Source: Paraburkholderia sp. D15 (lineage in GTDB: Bacteria; Pseudomonadota; Gammaproteobacteria; Burkholderiales; Burkholderiaceae). From it: 64,000 bases of DNA. Both the position numbers and the translations under genes were made by a program. This document shows, one piece after another, positions 26,930 to 34,639 of this stretch. Under the pieces are notes generated by a model. It did not search any database and was not told the DNA's origin. It saw only the letters and a list, made by a program, of their open reading frames with translations. The stretch lies in contig NZ_CP110396.1 in NCBI RefSeq assembly GCF_029910215.1, positions 1,426,001 to 1,490,000 of the forward strand, read 5' to 3'. Positions within the stretch are counted from its first letter, which is position 1; each line of letters opens with the position of its first letter.

Positions 26930-28297
26930 CTAACCGCCTTCGTCGTCGAACACCTTCGGGTACACGCGCACCAGCACGATGCGCGGTCCTTTCATCTTCT
27001 TGACGACCACGTCGAAGCGATCGAACTCCACGCGCTGCCCTTCAGAAGGCAGATCGTTGAGCGCCTGAATCACGAGGCCACCGACCGATTCCGCCTGGCC
27101 TTCGTCGATGTCGATACCCAGCGCCCGCTCCAGCGACACCACCGGCAAACTGCCCTTGCCCATCAAGGTGCCGTCGTCCATGCGCGTCCAGTCGGCGTCG
27201 CCTTGGCGGAACTCGTCGTGGATCTGCCCGACCAGCGCGCCCAGCAGATTGTCGAGCGTGAGAAAGCCGATCGGCTTCGCATGCTTGTGGCCGACCAGCG
27301 CGAAATGCGGCGCGCCCTTGCGGAAGCGGCGGAACAGTTCGAGCGCCGGCATGTCCGGCTTCACGTACTGCACCGGCCGCGCGTATTTCGACAGGTCGTC
27401 GAGCGTGCTGCCCGCATGACGCGCGAGCAGCAGATCCTTCAGATGGATCATGCCGGCCACGCGTTCGCCGGCGGCGTCCTCGAACAGCGGATAGCGGCTG
27501 AAGCGATGCCGCGCGACCACCTGCATGTTGTCGCGCAACGGCACATCGCGACGCAGGCCAATCAATTCGTGCGACGGACGCATCAGGTCCGACACCGTCA
27601 TGCGCGAGAAATCCAGCGAATGCGCGATCGTGTTCCACTCGTCCTGGCTGTACGCGCCGCCGTCCGCCGCGCCCAGTTCGGTCGCGACGTTCGCGCGGCG
27701 GCCGCGCAGGATCAGCTTGAGTTCGTCGGTGGAGTAATGCGAGTCGTGGCCGTGATCGGCGTCGAGACCCGCCAGCTTCAGCACCGCATTCGCGCTTGTG
27801 TTGAGCACCCAGATCGCCGGATACATCGCCCAATAGAAACCGTACAGCGGCGTGGCGGCCCACAGCGACACCTTTTCCGCCTCGCGAATCGCCAGCGACT
27901 TCGGCGCCAGTTCGCCCACCACGATATGCAGGAATGAAATGCAGGAGAACGCGAAGAACAGCGAAATGCCGTGGATCAGTTTTTCCGACTCCACGCCGAT
28001 CAGGCTGAACAGCGGCGTGAGTAGTTGCGCGAACGCCGGCTCGCCGATCCAGCCGAGGCCGAGCGACGCCAGCGTGATGCCGAGCTGACAGGCGGACAGA
28101 TACGCGTCGAGGCGGCCATGCACCTTGGCCAGCAAACGGCCGCGCATGCCGTGTCGAGCGGCGAGGCTTTGCACGCGCGTGGCGCGCAGTTTGACCAGCC
28201 CGAATTCGGCGGCCACGAAGAAGCCGTTGAGGGCAACGAGAAACAACGCGCCGACGAGGGCGACAAGCTGGATCAAAGCGAGGGGCTCCGGCAACAA
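26930..28297 (-). CDS. CNNM/CorC-HlyC family transporter-associated protein
   Basis: This 455-residue protein has the three-part architecture of the family. There is an N-terminal DUF21/CNNM membrane domain (LIQLVALVGALFLVALNGFF, then QLGITLASLGLGWIGEPAF, and VVGELAPKSLAIREAEKVS). It is followed by a CBS pair at about residues 225-345 (VSDLMRPSHELIGLRRDVPL, then YARPVQYVKPDMPALELFRR) and a CorC_HlyC C-terminal domain (WTRMDDGTLMGKGSLPVVSL). Family members affect Mg2+/Co2+ export and are often misnamed hemolysins. It lies alone on the reverse strand. Confidence 0.88.
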   Translation of the reverse strand: MLPEPLALIQLVALVGALFLVALNGFFVAAEFGLVKLRATRVQSLAARHGMRGRLLAKVHGRLDAYLSACQLGITLASLGLGWIGEPAFAQLLTPLFSLIGVESEKLIHGISLFFAFSCISFLHIVVGELAPKSLAIREAEKVSLWAATPLYGFYWAMYPAIWVLNTSANAVLKLAGLDADHGHDSHYSTDELKLILRGRRANVATELGAADGGAYSQDEWNTIAHSLDFSRMTVSDLMRPSHELIGLRRDVPLRDNMQVVARHRFSRYPLFEDAAGERVAGMIHLKDLLLARHAGSTLDDLSKYARPVQYVKPDMPALELFRRFRKGAPHFALVGHKHAKPIGFLTLDNLLGALVGQIHDEFRQGDADWTRMDDGTLMGKGSLPVVSLERALGIDIDEGQAESVGGLVIQALNDLPSEGQRVEFDRFDVVVKKMKGPRIVLVRVYPKVFDDEGG

Positions 28298-28401
28298 AAG
28301 TTGTCAGTATAGAGGGTGAAAGGCAGTTGAAAAGATCGTCGCATCCGACCCTGCGCGGACGCGACGCATTCAGCGGATGATCGCGAGGCCGGCGCGGGCC
28401 G

Positions 28402-29208
28402 TTACTTCGGTGCGCTCGCGCTCAACGGAATACGCAGCGTCAGCTTCGCCGCTTCGTCCGCGGTGGCGTCGATCTGCTCGAAGCTGCCGCCATGCGCCTC
28501 GGCAACGCGCTTGCACAGCGCGAACACCCACGCGATGCGCTTGGCCTCGCGCGGCTCGGTCGCCTGCTTGCGGGCAAAGGCTTCGAGCACGTGCGGCAAT
28601 GCGGGATCGGTCAGCGAGGCGGCATCGGCATTGTAAGTGACGGCGGCGTGCCACGCGGTGGCATCCGCGCGCGCCGACAGCGCGACAGCGGCGCCCTCCG
28701 GGCCGGCTTCCACCGCGAACGCGAGCATCAGCCACAGGGCGGCGGCGAGCCGTGCGCGGTCGCCGTTGAGTTGCTCGGTGGCGAGTTGCGAGTCGACCGT
28801 GACATCGACGTTACGCGAGCGGGCGAGTCCCGCGCGCACTTCCTCGACGGCTTCGTCGAGCAACGGATGCAGTGGAAACGGCGCATACGCGAGCGCCAGC
28901 GATTTGGTTTCGGCACGCGTCGCGTCGACGATCGTTTCGAGCAGCTTGACCTGTTGATCCACGCCGTTGCGGATGCCGGTGACGGCGCGCTGCGCGTTGG
29001 GGTCGTTCGCGTCGAGCTTGCGTTCGAGCACGTAAGCCCAGCTGTGAATCGCGTTCAACGGACCGCGCAGATCGTGCGACACCAGCGACAGCACGTGGTC
29101 ACGCATGAACAAGGCAGTTTCGGCGCGCAGCAGCGCGGTGCGTTCGGAGACGGCGAAGCCGGAAGCAGCCGGCTCTGCGCCGGTGGTTCCGGTTGAAGAC
29201 GTTGTCAC
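28402..29208 (-). CDS. histidine kinase-like protein with degenerate ATPase domain
   Basis: The 268-residue protein has a convincing phosphoacceptor H-box (SLVSHDLRGPLNAIHSW, H45) in a HisKA-type dimerisation helix. The following domain has the length of HATPase_c but poor motifs. Where an N-box is expected it reads ALWLMLAFAVEAG with no Asn pair, and no D-x-G-x-G box is visible. The end (KRIAWVFALCKRVAEAHGGS, then KLTLRIPLS) keeps the usual final helix and strand. It may therefore bind phosphate from another kinase or act as a dimeric adaptor. No membrane segment or sensor domain precedes the H-box. GTG 29208 is chosen for its GAGAGG site; upstream ATGs have weaker sites. No response regulator is adjacent. 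Confidence 0.7.
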   Translation of the reverse strand: MTTSSTGTTGAEPAASGFAVSERTALLRAETALFMRDHVLSLVSHDLRGPLNAIHSWAYVLERKLDANDPNAQRAVTGIRNGVDQQVKLLETIVDATRAETKSLALAYAPFPLHPLLDEAVEEVRAGLARSRNVDVTVDSQLATEQLNGDRARLAAALWLMLAFAVEAGPEGAAVALSARADATAWHAAVTYNADAASLTDPALPHVLEAFARKQATEPREAKRIAWVFALCKRVAEAHGGSFEQIDATADEAAKLTLRIPLSASAPK

Positions 29209-29395
29209 GATCGAGCCTCTCAGGCAGTGCATGTTAATTGAAAGAAGCCCCATTATAGGCATCGCGTCCGGCACGAACAGTCTGGCCGAACGGCCTGTCT
29301 TCACGCAATCCGCGTGCCACGCGGCAAACCTCGGCGATGTGCGATCAACACGCCTACAATGTCGCTTTCACATTTTTTGACCTGAGGAGCGTTAC

Positions 29396-29737
29396 ATGTC
29401 GACTGTCACCACCGAATCCGGCCTGAAGTACGAAGATATCGTCGAAGGCACCGGCGCCGAAGCGGTTGCGGGCAAGACCGTCAGCGTGCATTACACCGGC
29501 TGGCTGACCGACGGCCAGAAGTTCGACTCCAGCAAGGACCGCAACGATCCGTTCGCCTTCGTGCTGGGCGGCGGCATGGTCATTAAGGGCTGGGACGAAG
29601 GCGTGCAAGGCATGAAGGTCGGCGGCACGCGCAAGCTGACCATTCCGCCGCAACTCGGCTACGGCGTGCGCGGCGCGGGCGGCGTGATTCCGCCGAATGC
29701 GACGCTCGTGTTCGAAGTCGAACTGCTCGACGTCTGA
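29396..29737 (+). CDS. FKBP-type peptidyl-prolyl isomerase
   Basis: This is a single-domain 113-residue FKBP without a signal peptide, so probably cytoplasmic. Active-site residues are visible: [16 protein letters not shown], then [18 protein letters not shown] (including the V-I-K-G-W core), [10 protein letters not shown] and [16 protein letters not shown]. It catalyses cis-trans isomerisation of Xaa-Pro bonds in protein folding. ATG 29396 has a strong GAGGAG site. An AraC-family gene follows closely. Confidence 0.94.
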   Translation: MSTVTTESGLKYEDIVEGTGAEAVAGKTVSVHYTGWLTDGQKFDSSKDRNDPFAFVLGGGMVIKGWDEGVQGMKVGGTRKLTIPPQLGYGVRGAGGVIPPNATLVFEVELLDV

Positions 29738-29753
29738 TCGAGGCACTGCTGTC

Positions 29754-30548
29754 TTGAACCACGCCGCCGTCACCGCTCCCTGCGTTTCGCTGCGCCGCTA
29801 CGGTGCAGTGGAAGCATCGGACGTGCATGACTTCCATCAGGTCGTGCTCGGCCTGGACGGCGCGATGGTGATGGCGGTGGACGGCGTCGCGCAGCAGATC
29901 GACGCCGGGTCCGCGTGGCTGATCCCGGCCGGCGCGCGGCACGACTATGCGGGCATCGGCGAGAACCGGCAGTTGGTGCTGGACTTGCCGGCCGCATCGC
30001 TGGCGGTGCCAGAGCGGCTGTTCGACCGTGCACGAGCCGTGCATGTCGATGCGTCGTTGACTCAGCTGGTGTACCGCATCGCGGCGCGCGCCACCGGCGG
30101 CGCCGTGGCGGGCGACGATCTCGACGCCCGTCGTTTTCACTGGGACGCCGCGGCTCGTCTGGGCGCCGCGTTGATCGCCGACGACGGCGCCGTCTCCGGC
30201 ACGCAGGCGCCGGGCGCGGGACTCGACTTCGCGCGCATCGACCGGTGGCTACGCGCGCATCTGTCGGAACCGTTGCGAATGGCCGACCTCGCCGCGCACT
30301 GCGGCTTCGGCGTGCGGCGCTTCCATCAGCTTTTTATCGAAGCGTTCGGCGAAACGCCGCATCGCTATCTGCAGCGTCTGCGGCTCGATACGTCGCTCGC
30401 GCTGCTCGCCGACCCGCGTCGGTCGTTGACCGGCATCGCACTGGATATCGGCTTCGGCGATCAGAGCGCTTTCACGCACGCGTTCACGCGGCGTTTCGGT
30501 TTGGCGCCTGGACAGTGGCGCGCCACCCGCGATCGGCACCACGCCTGA
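29754..30548 (+). CDS. AraC family transcriptional regulator
   Basis: The 264-residue protein has an N-terminal cupin-like sensor domain (LDGAMVMAVDGVAQQIDAG, then AWLIPAGARHDYAGIGENRQ). The C-terminal AraC double helix-turn-helix is MADLAAHCGFGVRRFHQLF and GIALDIGFGDQSAFTHAFTR, followed by the family end FGLAPGQWR. The start is uncertain: I place it at TTG 29754, 17 bp after the FKBP stop, because it follows a GAGG-like site and gives a complete cupin; a GTG a few codons later is also possible. It could be co-transcribed with the FKBP gene. The ligand is unknown. Confidence 0.82.
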   Translation: MNHAAVTAPCVSLRRYGAVEASDVHDFHQVVLGLDGAMVMAVDGVAQQIDAGSAWLIPAGARHDYAGIGENRQLVLDLPAASLAVPERLFDRARAVHVDASLTQLVYRIAARATGGAVAGDDLDARRFHWDAAARLGAALIADDGAVSGTQAPGAGLDFARIDRWLRAHLSEPLRMADLAAHCGFGVRRFHQLFIEAFGETPHRYLQRLRLDTSLALLADPRRSLTGIALDIGFGDQSAFTHAFTRRFGLAPGQWRATRDRHHA

Positions 30549-30930
30549 AAGCCTGACCACCTGAACGCCTGACCTGTTTGTCGTTGATCTCCCGCGGTTA
30601 AAACGGACTTACGACGCTGCGTCCCTCGCATGCGTCATCGCGTCGCACGCATCGAACAAAACCGCATCGTCGTGTCGCGGCTCGCGTCGTCCAGATTCAT
30701 CTCTCTCATTCGGCTGGAAGCCCTTTCGCATCGGCGCTTTTTACGCGCGGCGCGTCGTCGCGCGCGATGGCCGACCGGTGCGCATGCAACGATTCGATGA
30801 CAAATCGTGCTCGCAGAATCATCAGAAGAGAGTGAACCTTACTCTTTGCTTTCAGACATAGCTAAGGGATGCGTACTATTTCCAGATTCTCCGGACGCAC
30901 TCCATTCTCAACTTTCTTTCGAGGTAAGCA
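30549..30930. other. non-coding gap upstream of the GCVS peptide gene
   Basis: These 382 bp separate the AraC gene from the GCVS-repeat peptide gene. I see no convincing gene. A weak promoter candidate is TTCAGA (30851-30856) with TACTAT (30874-30879), 17 bp apart, about 50 bp before the peptide ATG. A small dyad (ACGATT...AATCGT, about 30788-30807) lies upstream. The last 90 bp are noticeably more AT-rich than the rest, as expected for a promoter region. Confidence 0.4.
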
Positions 30931-31113
30931 ATGCAAACTCTCGTTCATAAAATTGCTCAAGACTCCGTATGGAACAAATGGGTCTCCGCCAACTCGTCCC
31001 AGACGGACGGCTGCGTGTCAGGCACCAAGGAAGGATGCGTTTCGTCGGCGAAGGCTGGTTGCGTTTCGATTGCCGGCACCGCGCCACTGCGCAAGACCGG
31101 TTGCGTGAGCTAA
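30931..31113 (+). CDS. 60-residue peptide with four GCVS repeats; candidate RiPP precursor
   Basis: The peptide has a leader-like N-terminus of 25 residues (MQTLVHKIAQDSVWNKW...), then a Cys-rich region with GCVS at residues 27-30, 35-38, 43-46 and 57-60; the last repeat is the exact C-terminus. The first three are 8 residues apart (DGCVSGTK, EGCVSSAK, AGCVSIAG). The repeats use different codons (Gly GGC/GGA/GGT; Val GTG/GTT; Ser TCA/TCG/AGC), so the amino-acid motif is conserved rather than the DNA freshly duplicated. A strong GAGGT site precedes the ATG. The genes after it encode an adenylate-forming enzyme, a GRDP-like protein and an exporter. I know no characterised family with this motif. 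A metal-binding peptide is an alternative to a modified natural product. Confidence 0.75.
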   Translation: MQTLVHKIAQDSVWNKWVSANSSQTDGCVSGTKEGCVSSAKAGCVSIAGTAPLRKTGCVS

Positions 31114-31133
31114 CCGGATTCCGTCGAATCCGG
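31114..31133 (+). terminator. hairpin abutting the peptide stop codon
   Basis: CCGGATTC (31114-31121) and GAATCCGG (31126-31133) form a perfect 8-bp stem with a 4-nt loop, starting at the base after TAA. No U-tract follows. It may stabilise the peptide mRNA or attenuate read-through. Confidence 0.5.
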
Positions 31134-31189
31134 GCGGCCGCCAGCACCAGGACGCACCGCGCAGACAGGCGCTAGCGGCCGCTTATCGA

Positions 31190-31212
31190 ACCGGTCCTGA
31201 TCGAGGACCGGT
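31190..31212 (+). terminator. second hairpin between peptide gene and adenylating enzyme gene
   Basis: ACCGGTCCT (31190-31198) and AGGACCGGT (31204-31212) form a perfect 9-bp stem with a 5-nt loop, 35 bp before the next ATG. There is no clear U-tract. A partial terminator or processing site here would keep peptide expression above enzyme expression, as seen in many RiPP operons. Confidence 0.5.
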
Positions 31213-31247
31213 CTTCACCGACATCGCAGTCTGGTCATGGAGCACGC

Positions 31248-32510
31248 ATGAATACTCAGCCGACCGCCGGCATGATCGAGCAGGTCAAGGACATTCCGAT
31301 CTATCGACAGTCGATCGCGCAAGGTTATTTTCCGATTCTGGAAAAGCCCGGGATCGCGCAGGACTTTCCCGCCAACTGGATGACGCCGCGTCTGGCACAC
31401 GCGCTTGCAACCGGCGAAGCCGAGTTTGTTCTTTCGACCGGTACGCATCACGCCAGAATGCAGATCATCCGGCCGCCGTATTTCCTGCTGAATTCGTATT
31501 ACAGGCTGTGGAGCGATCATCCCGACATCGCGTTCACGTGGGACCAGCAGTGTCAGCGCGTGTCGCTCACCACGGTACTCGCCACCGAGCATGTGATACG
31601 GGTCAACAGCCGGAAACATGACGGCACTCGCGGCCAGAAGCCGGACTCGCAGGCCATGCGTCGACTCGATGCGCGCACCTCGTATCTCAATCAGAAGCTC
31701 GATCCCGTGCACTGGGACCGTGCGGATATCGAGCGCATGCTCGATGAAATCGACGCGGCACGGCGTTCTCATCCGCATGGTTTTTATCATCTGGATTGTT
31801 CGAGTTATCACCTCGCGCACTTCGTGCTGAAGGTCGCCGCCTATGGGCTAAAGGAGCGCTTCCCTCAACCCGCGAGCATCATCCACGCTTACGAGTACAC
31901 GCCGGCCAACGTCAGGCAATTCCTGCAAGCACACTTTAGTTGTCCGCTCATCGATCTCTTCGGCAGCACGGAACTCGGCTACCTCTACTACAGCGACCGG
32001 CACGGCCGCTATCTGCCATATCTCGACGACATGCAACTGGAACTCGTGCCATTCGAGACGAGCCGTTCGATCTTCAGCCTGATCGTGTCGAGTGTGCGCA
32101 ATCCGTATATGCCGCTGATCCGCTACCGTTCCGGCGATTGCGTTCAGACAGCCGGCAACGCGTTGGACCCCACAAAAATCGTCCGATTCTGCGGCCGCGA
32201 GAAAGAGATTCTCCGCACTCGAAACGGCATGCTGTCGCACGCCGATTTCGACGATCTGATTCGCGCCGCTTCGCCGAACGTTTTCGTCTACCAGTTGCGC
32301 ACGCAAGCATCGGCGTGCGCGCATCTGCATTACACGACGTTCGATGGCGCGCCGCTAGACCAACAGGAAACGGCGAATCTCGAAGCACGCCTTCGCCAGG
32401 CAACCGGCCTCGATTGCCGCGCGACGCATCGCGCTTGCATCGACATCGGCAAGTCAGGCAAATACGCGTGGCTTGCGGCAACGACGGACGTCACGCTTCG
32501 CACAACCTGA
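31248..32510 (+). CDS. adenylate-forming enzyme, PaaK / F390-synthetase-like
   Basis: The 420-residue protein has the layout of the phenylacetate-CoA ligase-like branch of the ANL superfamily: FGSTELGYLYYS (F238-E242, the Y/F-G-x-T-E motif), IRYRSGDCVQ (D297, ATP ribose-binding position), VRFCGREKEILRTRNGMLS (hinge region) and a lysine-containing C-terminus (IDIGKSGKYAWLA). The usual Ser/Thr/Gly phosphate loop is altered to FVLSTGTHHARMQII (residues 60-74), lacking the normal T-G-K-P. It should activate a carboxylate as an acyl-adenylate; whether it makes a CoA thioester, an ester or an amide is unknown. ATG 31248 has a good GGAG site. It lies between a repeat peptide gene and a GRDP-like gene, so the peptide C-terminus or an acyl group for its Cys/Ser is a plausible substrate (inference). 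Confidence 0.8.
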   Translation: MNTQPTAGMIEQVKDIPIYRQSIAQGYFPILEKPGIAQDFPANWMTPRLAHALATGEAEFVLSTGTHHARMQIIRPPYFLLNSYYRLWSDHPDIAFTWDQQCQRVSLTTVLATEHVIRVNSRKHDGTRGQKPDSQAMRRLDARTSYLNQKLDPVHWDRADIERMLDEIDAARRSHPHGFYHLDCSSYHLAHFVLKVAAYGLKERFPQPASIIHAYEYTPANVRQFLQAHFSCPLIDLFGSTELGYLYYSDRHGRYLPYLDDMQLELVPFETSRSIFSLIVSSVRNPYMPLIRYRSGDCVQTAGNALDPTKIVRFCGREKEILRTRNGMLSHADFDDLIRAASPNVFVYQLRTQASACAHLHYTTFDGAPLDQQETANLEARLRQATGLDCRATHRACIDIGKSGKYAWLAATTDVTLRTT

Positions 32511-32536
32511 CCACCCTCCCGCCACGAGGACATCCC

Positions 32537-33085
32537 ATGCTTTCGACGCACTCCGCTTCAGCGGTCGACGCCAACGCATTGCTCGGCCGCGAACTGCATT
32601 CCGAAGTCATTCGCCATTTCACGCGACACCCCAGCGCATCGCCGGACGACGCAGAACGTCAATTGCTCGAATGTCTGCGTTACCTCTATCTGATCTCCAG
32701 ACACCGCGAACGGCTCAGCGGTCTCTTTTTGCCGGTCGAACAGCAGATCGACGAAGTCTGGCATTACCTCATTCTGCAGACACGTGAATACCGCACGCTC
32801 TGCGAAGAGCGTCTGCCTGGTGGCTTCTTTATCGAGCATCGCAGTTGTCCGTATTCGGACTATCGGCAAACGCCGAGTCGTGAAGAACTGATCGAGCAGG
32901 CGCTGCGATGGTTGCCGCTGTATCGCGAATCCTTCGGTCCATTCGACGAAGCCGCGTTGCGGCATTGGACCATGCCGCGTTTCCTGCGCGACGAGTTGGG
33001 CTTCTCGCTTGCCGATATCGCGGGCGTTGGAGAGGTTGCGGAGGTTGCGGCATTCACGCAACCTGAAATCAGCCGGTCCGTTTGA
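32537..33085 (+). CDS. GRDP-like (glycine-rich-domain-protein-like) small protein
   Basis: This 182-residue protein contains the GRDP-like (DUF1399-type) signature EQQIDEVWHYLILQTREY (D72, W75, H76), followed by a Cys (C89) and GGFFIEHR (H101) and a later Y-x-x-Y pattern. The family is best known from plant and fungal glycine-rich proteins and has no established biochemical role. The conserved D, W-H, C and H could form a metal or active site. ATG 32537 has a good GAGGA site. It starts 26 bp after the adenylating enzyme and its end abuts the MFS gene, so it belongs to the same operon. A peptide-modifying or carrier role is inference from context. Confidence 0.72.
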   Translation: MLSTHSASAVDANALLGRELHSEVIRHFTRHPSASPDDAERQLLECLRYLYLISRHRERLSGLFLPVEQQIDEVWHYLILQTREYRTLCEERLPGGFFIEHRSCPYSDYRQTPSREELIEQALRWLPLYRESFGPFDEAALRHWTMPRFLRDELGFSLADIAGVGEVAEVAAFTQPEISRSV

Positions 33086-33096
33086 ACGCAGCCGCG

Positions 33097-34572
33097 ATGT
33101 CAGACACTCGCGAATCCCTGCCGCTCGCGTGCGGACGTCAACCTGACGCGGCGCGGGCCAACGGCCTGGCGCTCGCCGTCCTGCTGGCCTGTCAGGCGAT
33201 GCTCGTCATCGACGGCACAGTCGTCTACGCAGCGCTGCCGGCTCTGCGCGCCGACCTTGGCCTTGCGCGCGCGGATCTGTCGTGGGTGCAGAACGCGTAC
33301 ATGCTGACCTTCGGCGGCTTCATTCTGCTGGGCGCTCGCGTCGGCGACCTCCTCGGACATCGCCGTATATTCGTTGCCGCTAGCGCGGCGTTCGTGTTGG
33401 CGTCGATTACCGGCGGCATCGCGCAATCCGTGCAGGGGTTGCTGATCGCGCGCGCCGCGCAAGGCGTCGCGGGCGCATTCGCCGCGCCGTCGGCGCTCGC
33501 GCTGCTGATGCTGCTGTTTCCGGCGGGCGCCGCGCGCGTGCGTGCGATCGGCCTCTACACCGCGGTGTCGGGCGGCGGCAGCGCCGTCGGCCTGGTGCTC
33601 GGCGGCGCGCTGACCGATCTGGCCTCGTGGCGCTCGGTGCTGTTCATCAACGTCCCGATCGGCGTGGTGTTGCTCGCATTCGCGCCGCGCTGTCTACCTG
33701 GCGCGCCACGTAATCACGGACGGTTCGACGTGATGGGCGCGTCGACCGTGACGCTCGGCATGAGCCTTCTGGTGTACGCGTTGATACGCTGCGTGCACGA
33801 CGGTGCGGGCGATCCGGGCGTCGTCGTGTCGTTCGTCGCGGCGGGATTGTCGCTTGCCGCTTTCGTTTTTATCGAAGGACGCGTCGCGCAACCCATCACG
33901 CCGCTCTCGCTTTTCGCCGACCTGCAACGCTCAGGTGCGCTGGCGAGCCGGATGCTGCTGATCGGCGGCATGCTCGGTACGTTCTTCTTCCTGACGCAGT
34001 ATGTGCAAGGTGCGCTCGGATTCAGCGCGTTGCGCGCGGGTCTCGCATTCCTGCCGCTATCGGTGACGCAGTGTCTGATGGTGATCTACGGCGTGCCGCG
34101 GCTCATGCCTCGGCTTGGCGCCAAGGGACTATTGACCGGGGGATTGTCGATCGCGGCGATCGGCATGATCGCACTCGGCAAGATACCGGCCAATGCCGGC
34201 TTTTTCGCCGATCTGGCATGGCCCGTGTTCCTGCTGGGACTCGGCACCGGCGCGGCGCTGGTTCCATTGACGACGGCCGGCATCGCCGGCGTCGGGGCCG
34301 GTCAAGCGGGCGCGGCTTCCGGCCTCGTCAACGCGACGCATTATCTGGGCGGCGCGACGGGGACGGCGCTTATCGTTCTTATCGTCGAGTCCGCTCTCAA
34401 CCGTTCGGCTGGCGTTCGCGAGTTTGGCGGACCCGCATCCGGTTCACACACCAAGGCCGAACTCGCCCAAGCCCTCTCTGTTGCGGCGACCACATCCGCC
34501 GCGTTCCTTGGATTGGCGCTCGTCATCGTGCTGGTCACGATGCGCCGTCACGGCGCGCAACCGCCGGCATGA
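33097..34572 (+). CDS. MFS drug/peptide exporter, DHA2 (14-TM) family
   Basis: This 491-residue integral membrane protein shows DHA2/EmrB-QacA features: TM1 with VIDGTVVYAALPALRADLGL, motif A-like GARVGDLLGHRR, motif C GGGSAVGLVLGGALTDL, and about 14 hydrophobic segments overall. It would export a small molecule by proton antiport. ATG 33097 is used; an in-frame TTG at 33082 would overlap the preceding stop codon and is also possible. As the last gene of the GCVS cluster it probably exports or confers immunity to the cluster product. It is followed by a short hairpin and the convergent metZ. Confidence 0.88.
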   Translation: MSDTRESLPLACGRQPDAARANGLALAVLLACQAMLVIDGTVVYAALPALRADLGLARADLSWVQNAYMLTFGGFILLGARVGDLLGHRRIFVAASAAFVLASITGGIAQSVQGLLIARAAQGVAGAFAAPSALALLMLLFPAGAARVRAIGLYTAVSGGGSAVGLVLGGALTDLASWRSVLFINVPIGVVLLAFAPRCLPGAPRNHGRFDVMGASTVTLGMSLLVYALIRCVHDGAGDPGVVVSFVAAGLSLAAFVFIEGRVAQPITPLSLFADLQRSGALASRMLLIGGMLGTFFFLTQYVQGALGFSALRAGLAFLPLSVTQCLMVIYGVPRLMPRLGAKGLLTGGLSIAAIGMIALGKIPANAGFFADLAWPVFLLGLGTGAALVPLTTAGIAGVGAGQAGAASGLVNATHYLGGATGTALIVLIVESALNRSAGVREFGGPASGSHTKAELAQALSVAATTSAAFLGLALVIVLVTMRRHGAQPPA

Positions 34573-34600
34573 GCGCAGCGATCGGGCAGCGGCAACCTGC

Positions 34601-34619
34601 CGTGAACGAACAGTTCACG
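34601..34619. terminator. short hairpin between convergent MFS gene and metZ
   Basis: CGTGAAC (34601-34607) and GTTCACG (34613-34619) form a 7-bp stem with a 5-nt loop in the 67-bp convergent gap. No U-tract is present, so the call is weak. Confidence 0.35.
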
Positions 34620-34639
34620 CACCGCCGCCCTCCCAGCGT

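Noticed and set aside
30869..31175. Alternative frames over the peptide gene (79 and 68 codons forward, 79 codons reverse)
   Set aside because: Only the 30931 frame has a strong ribosome site, a repeated amino-acid motif with synonymous variation, and an end that coincides with a hairpin. The others have no such support.
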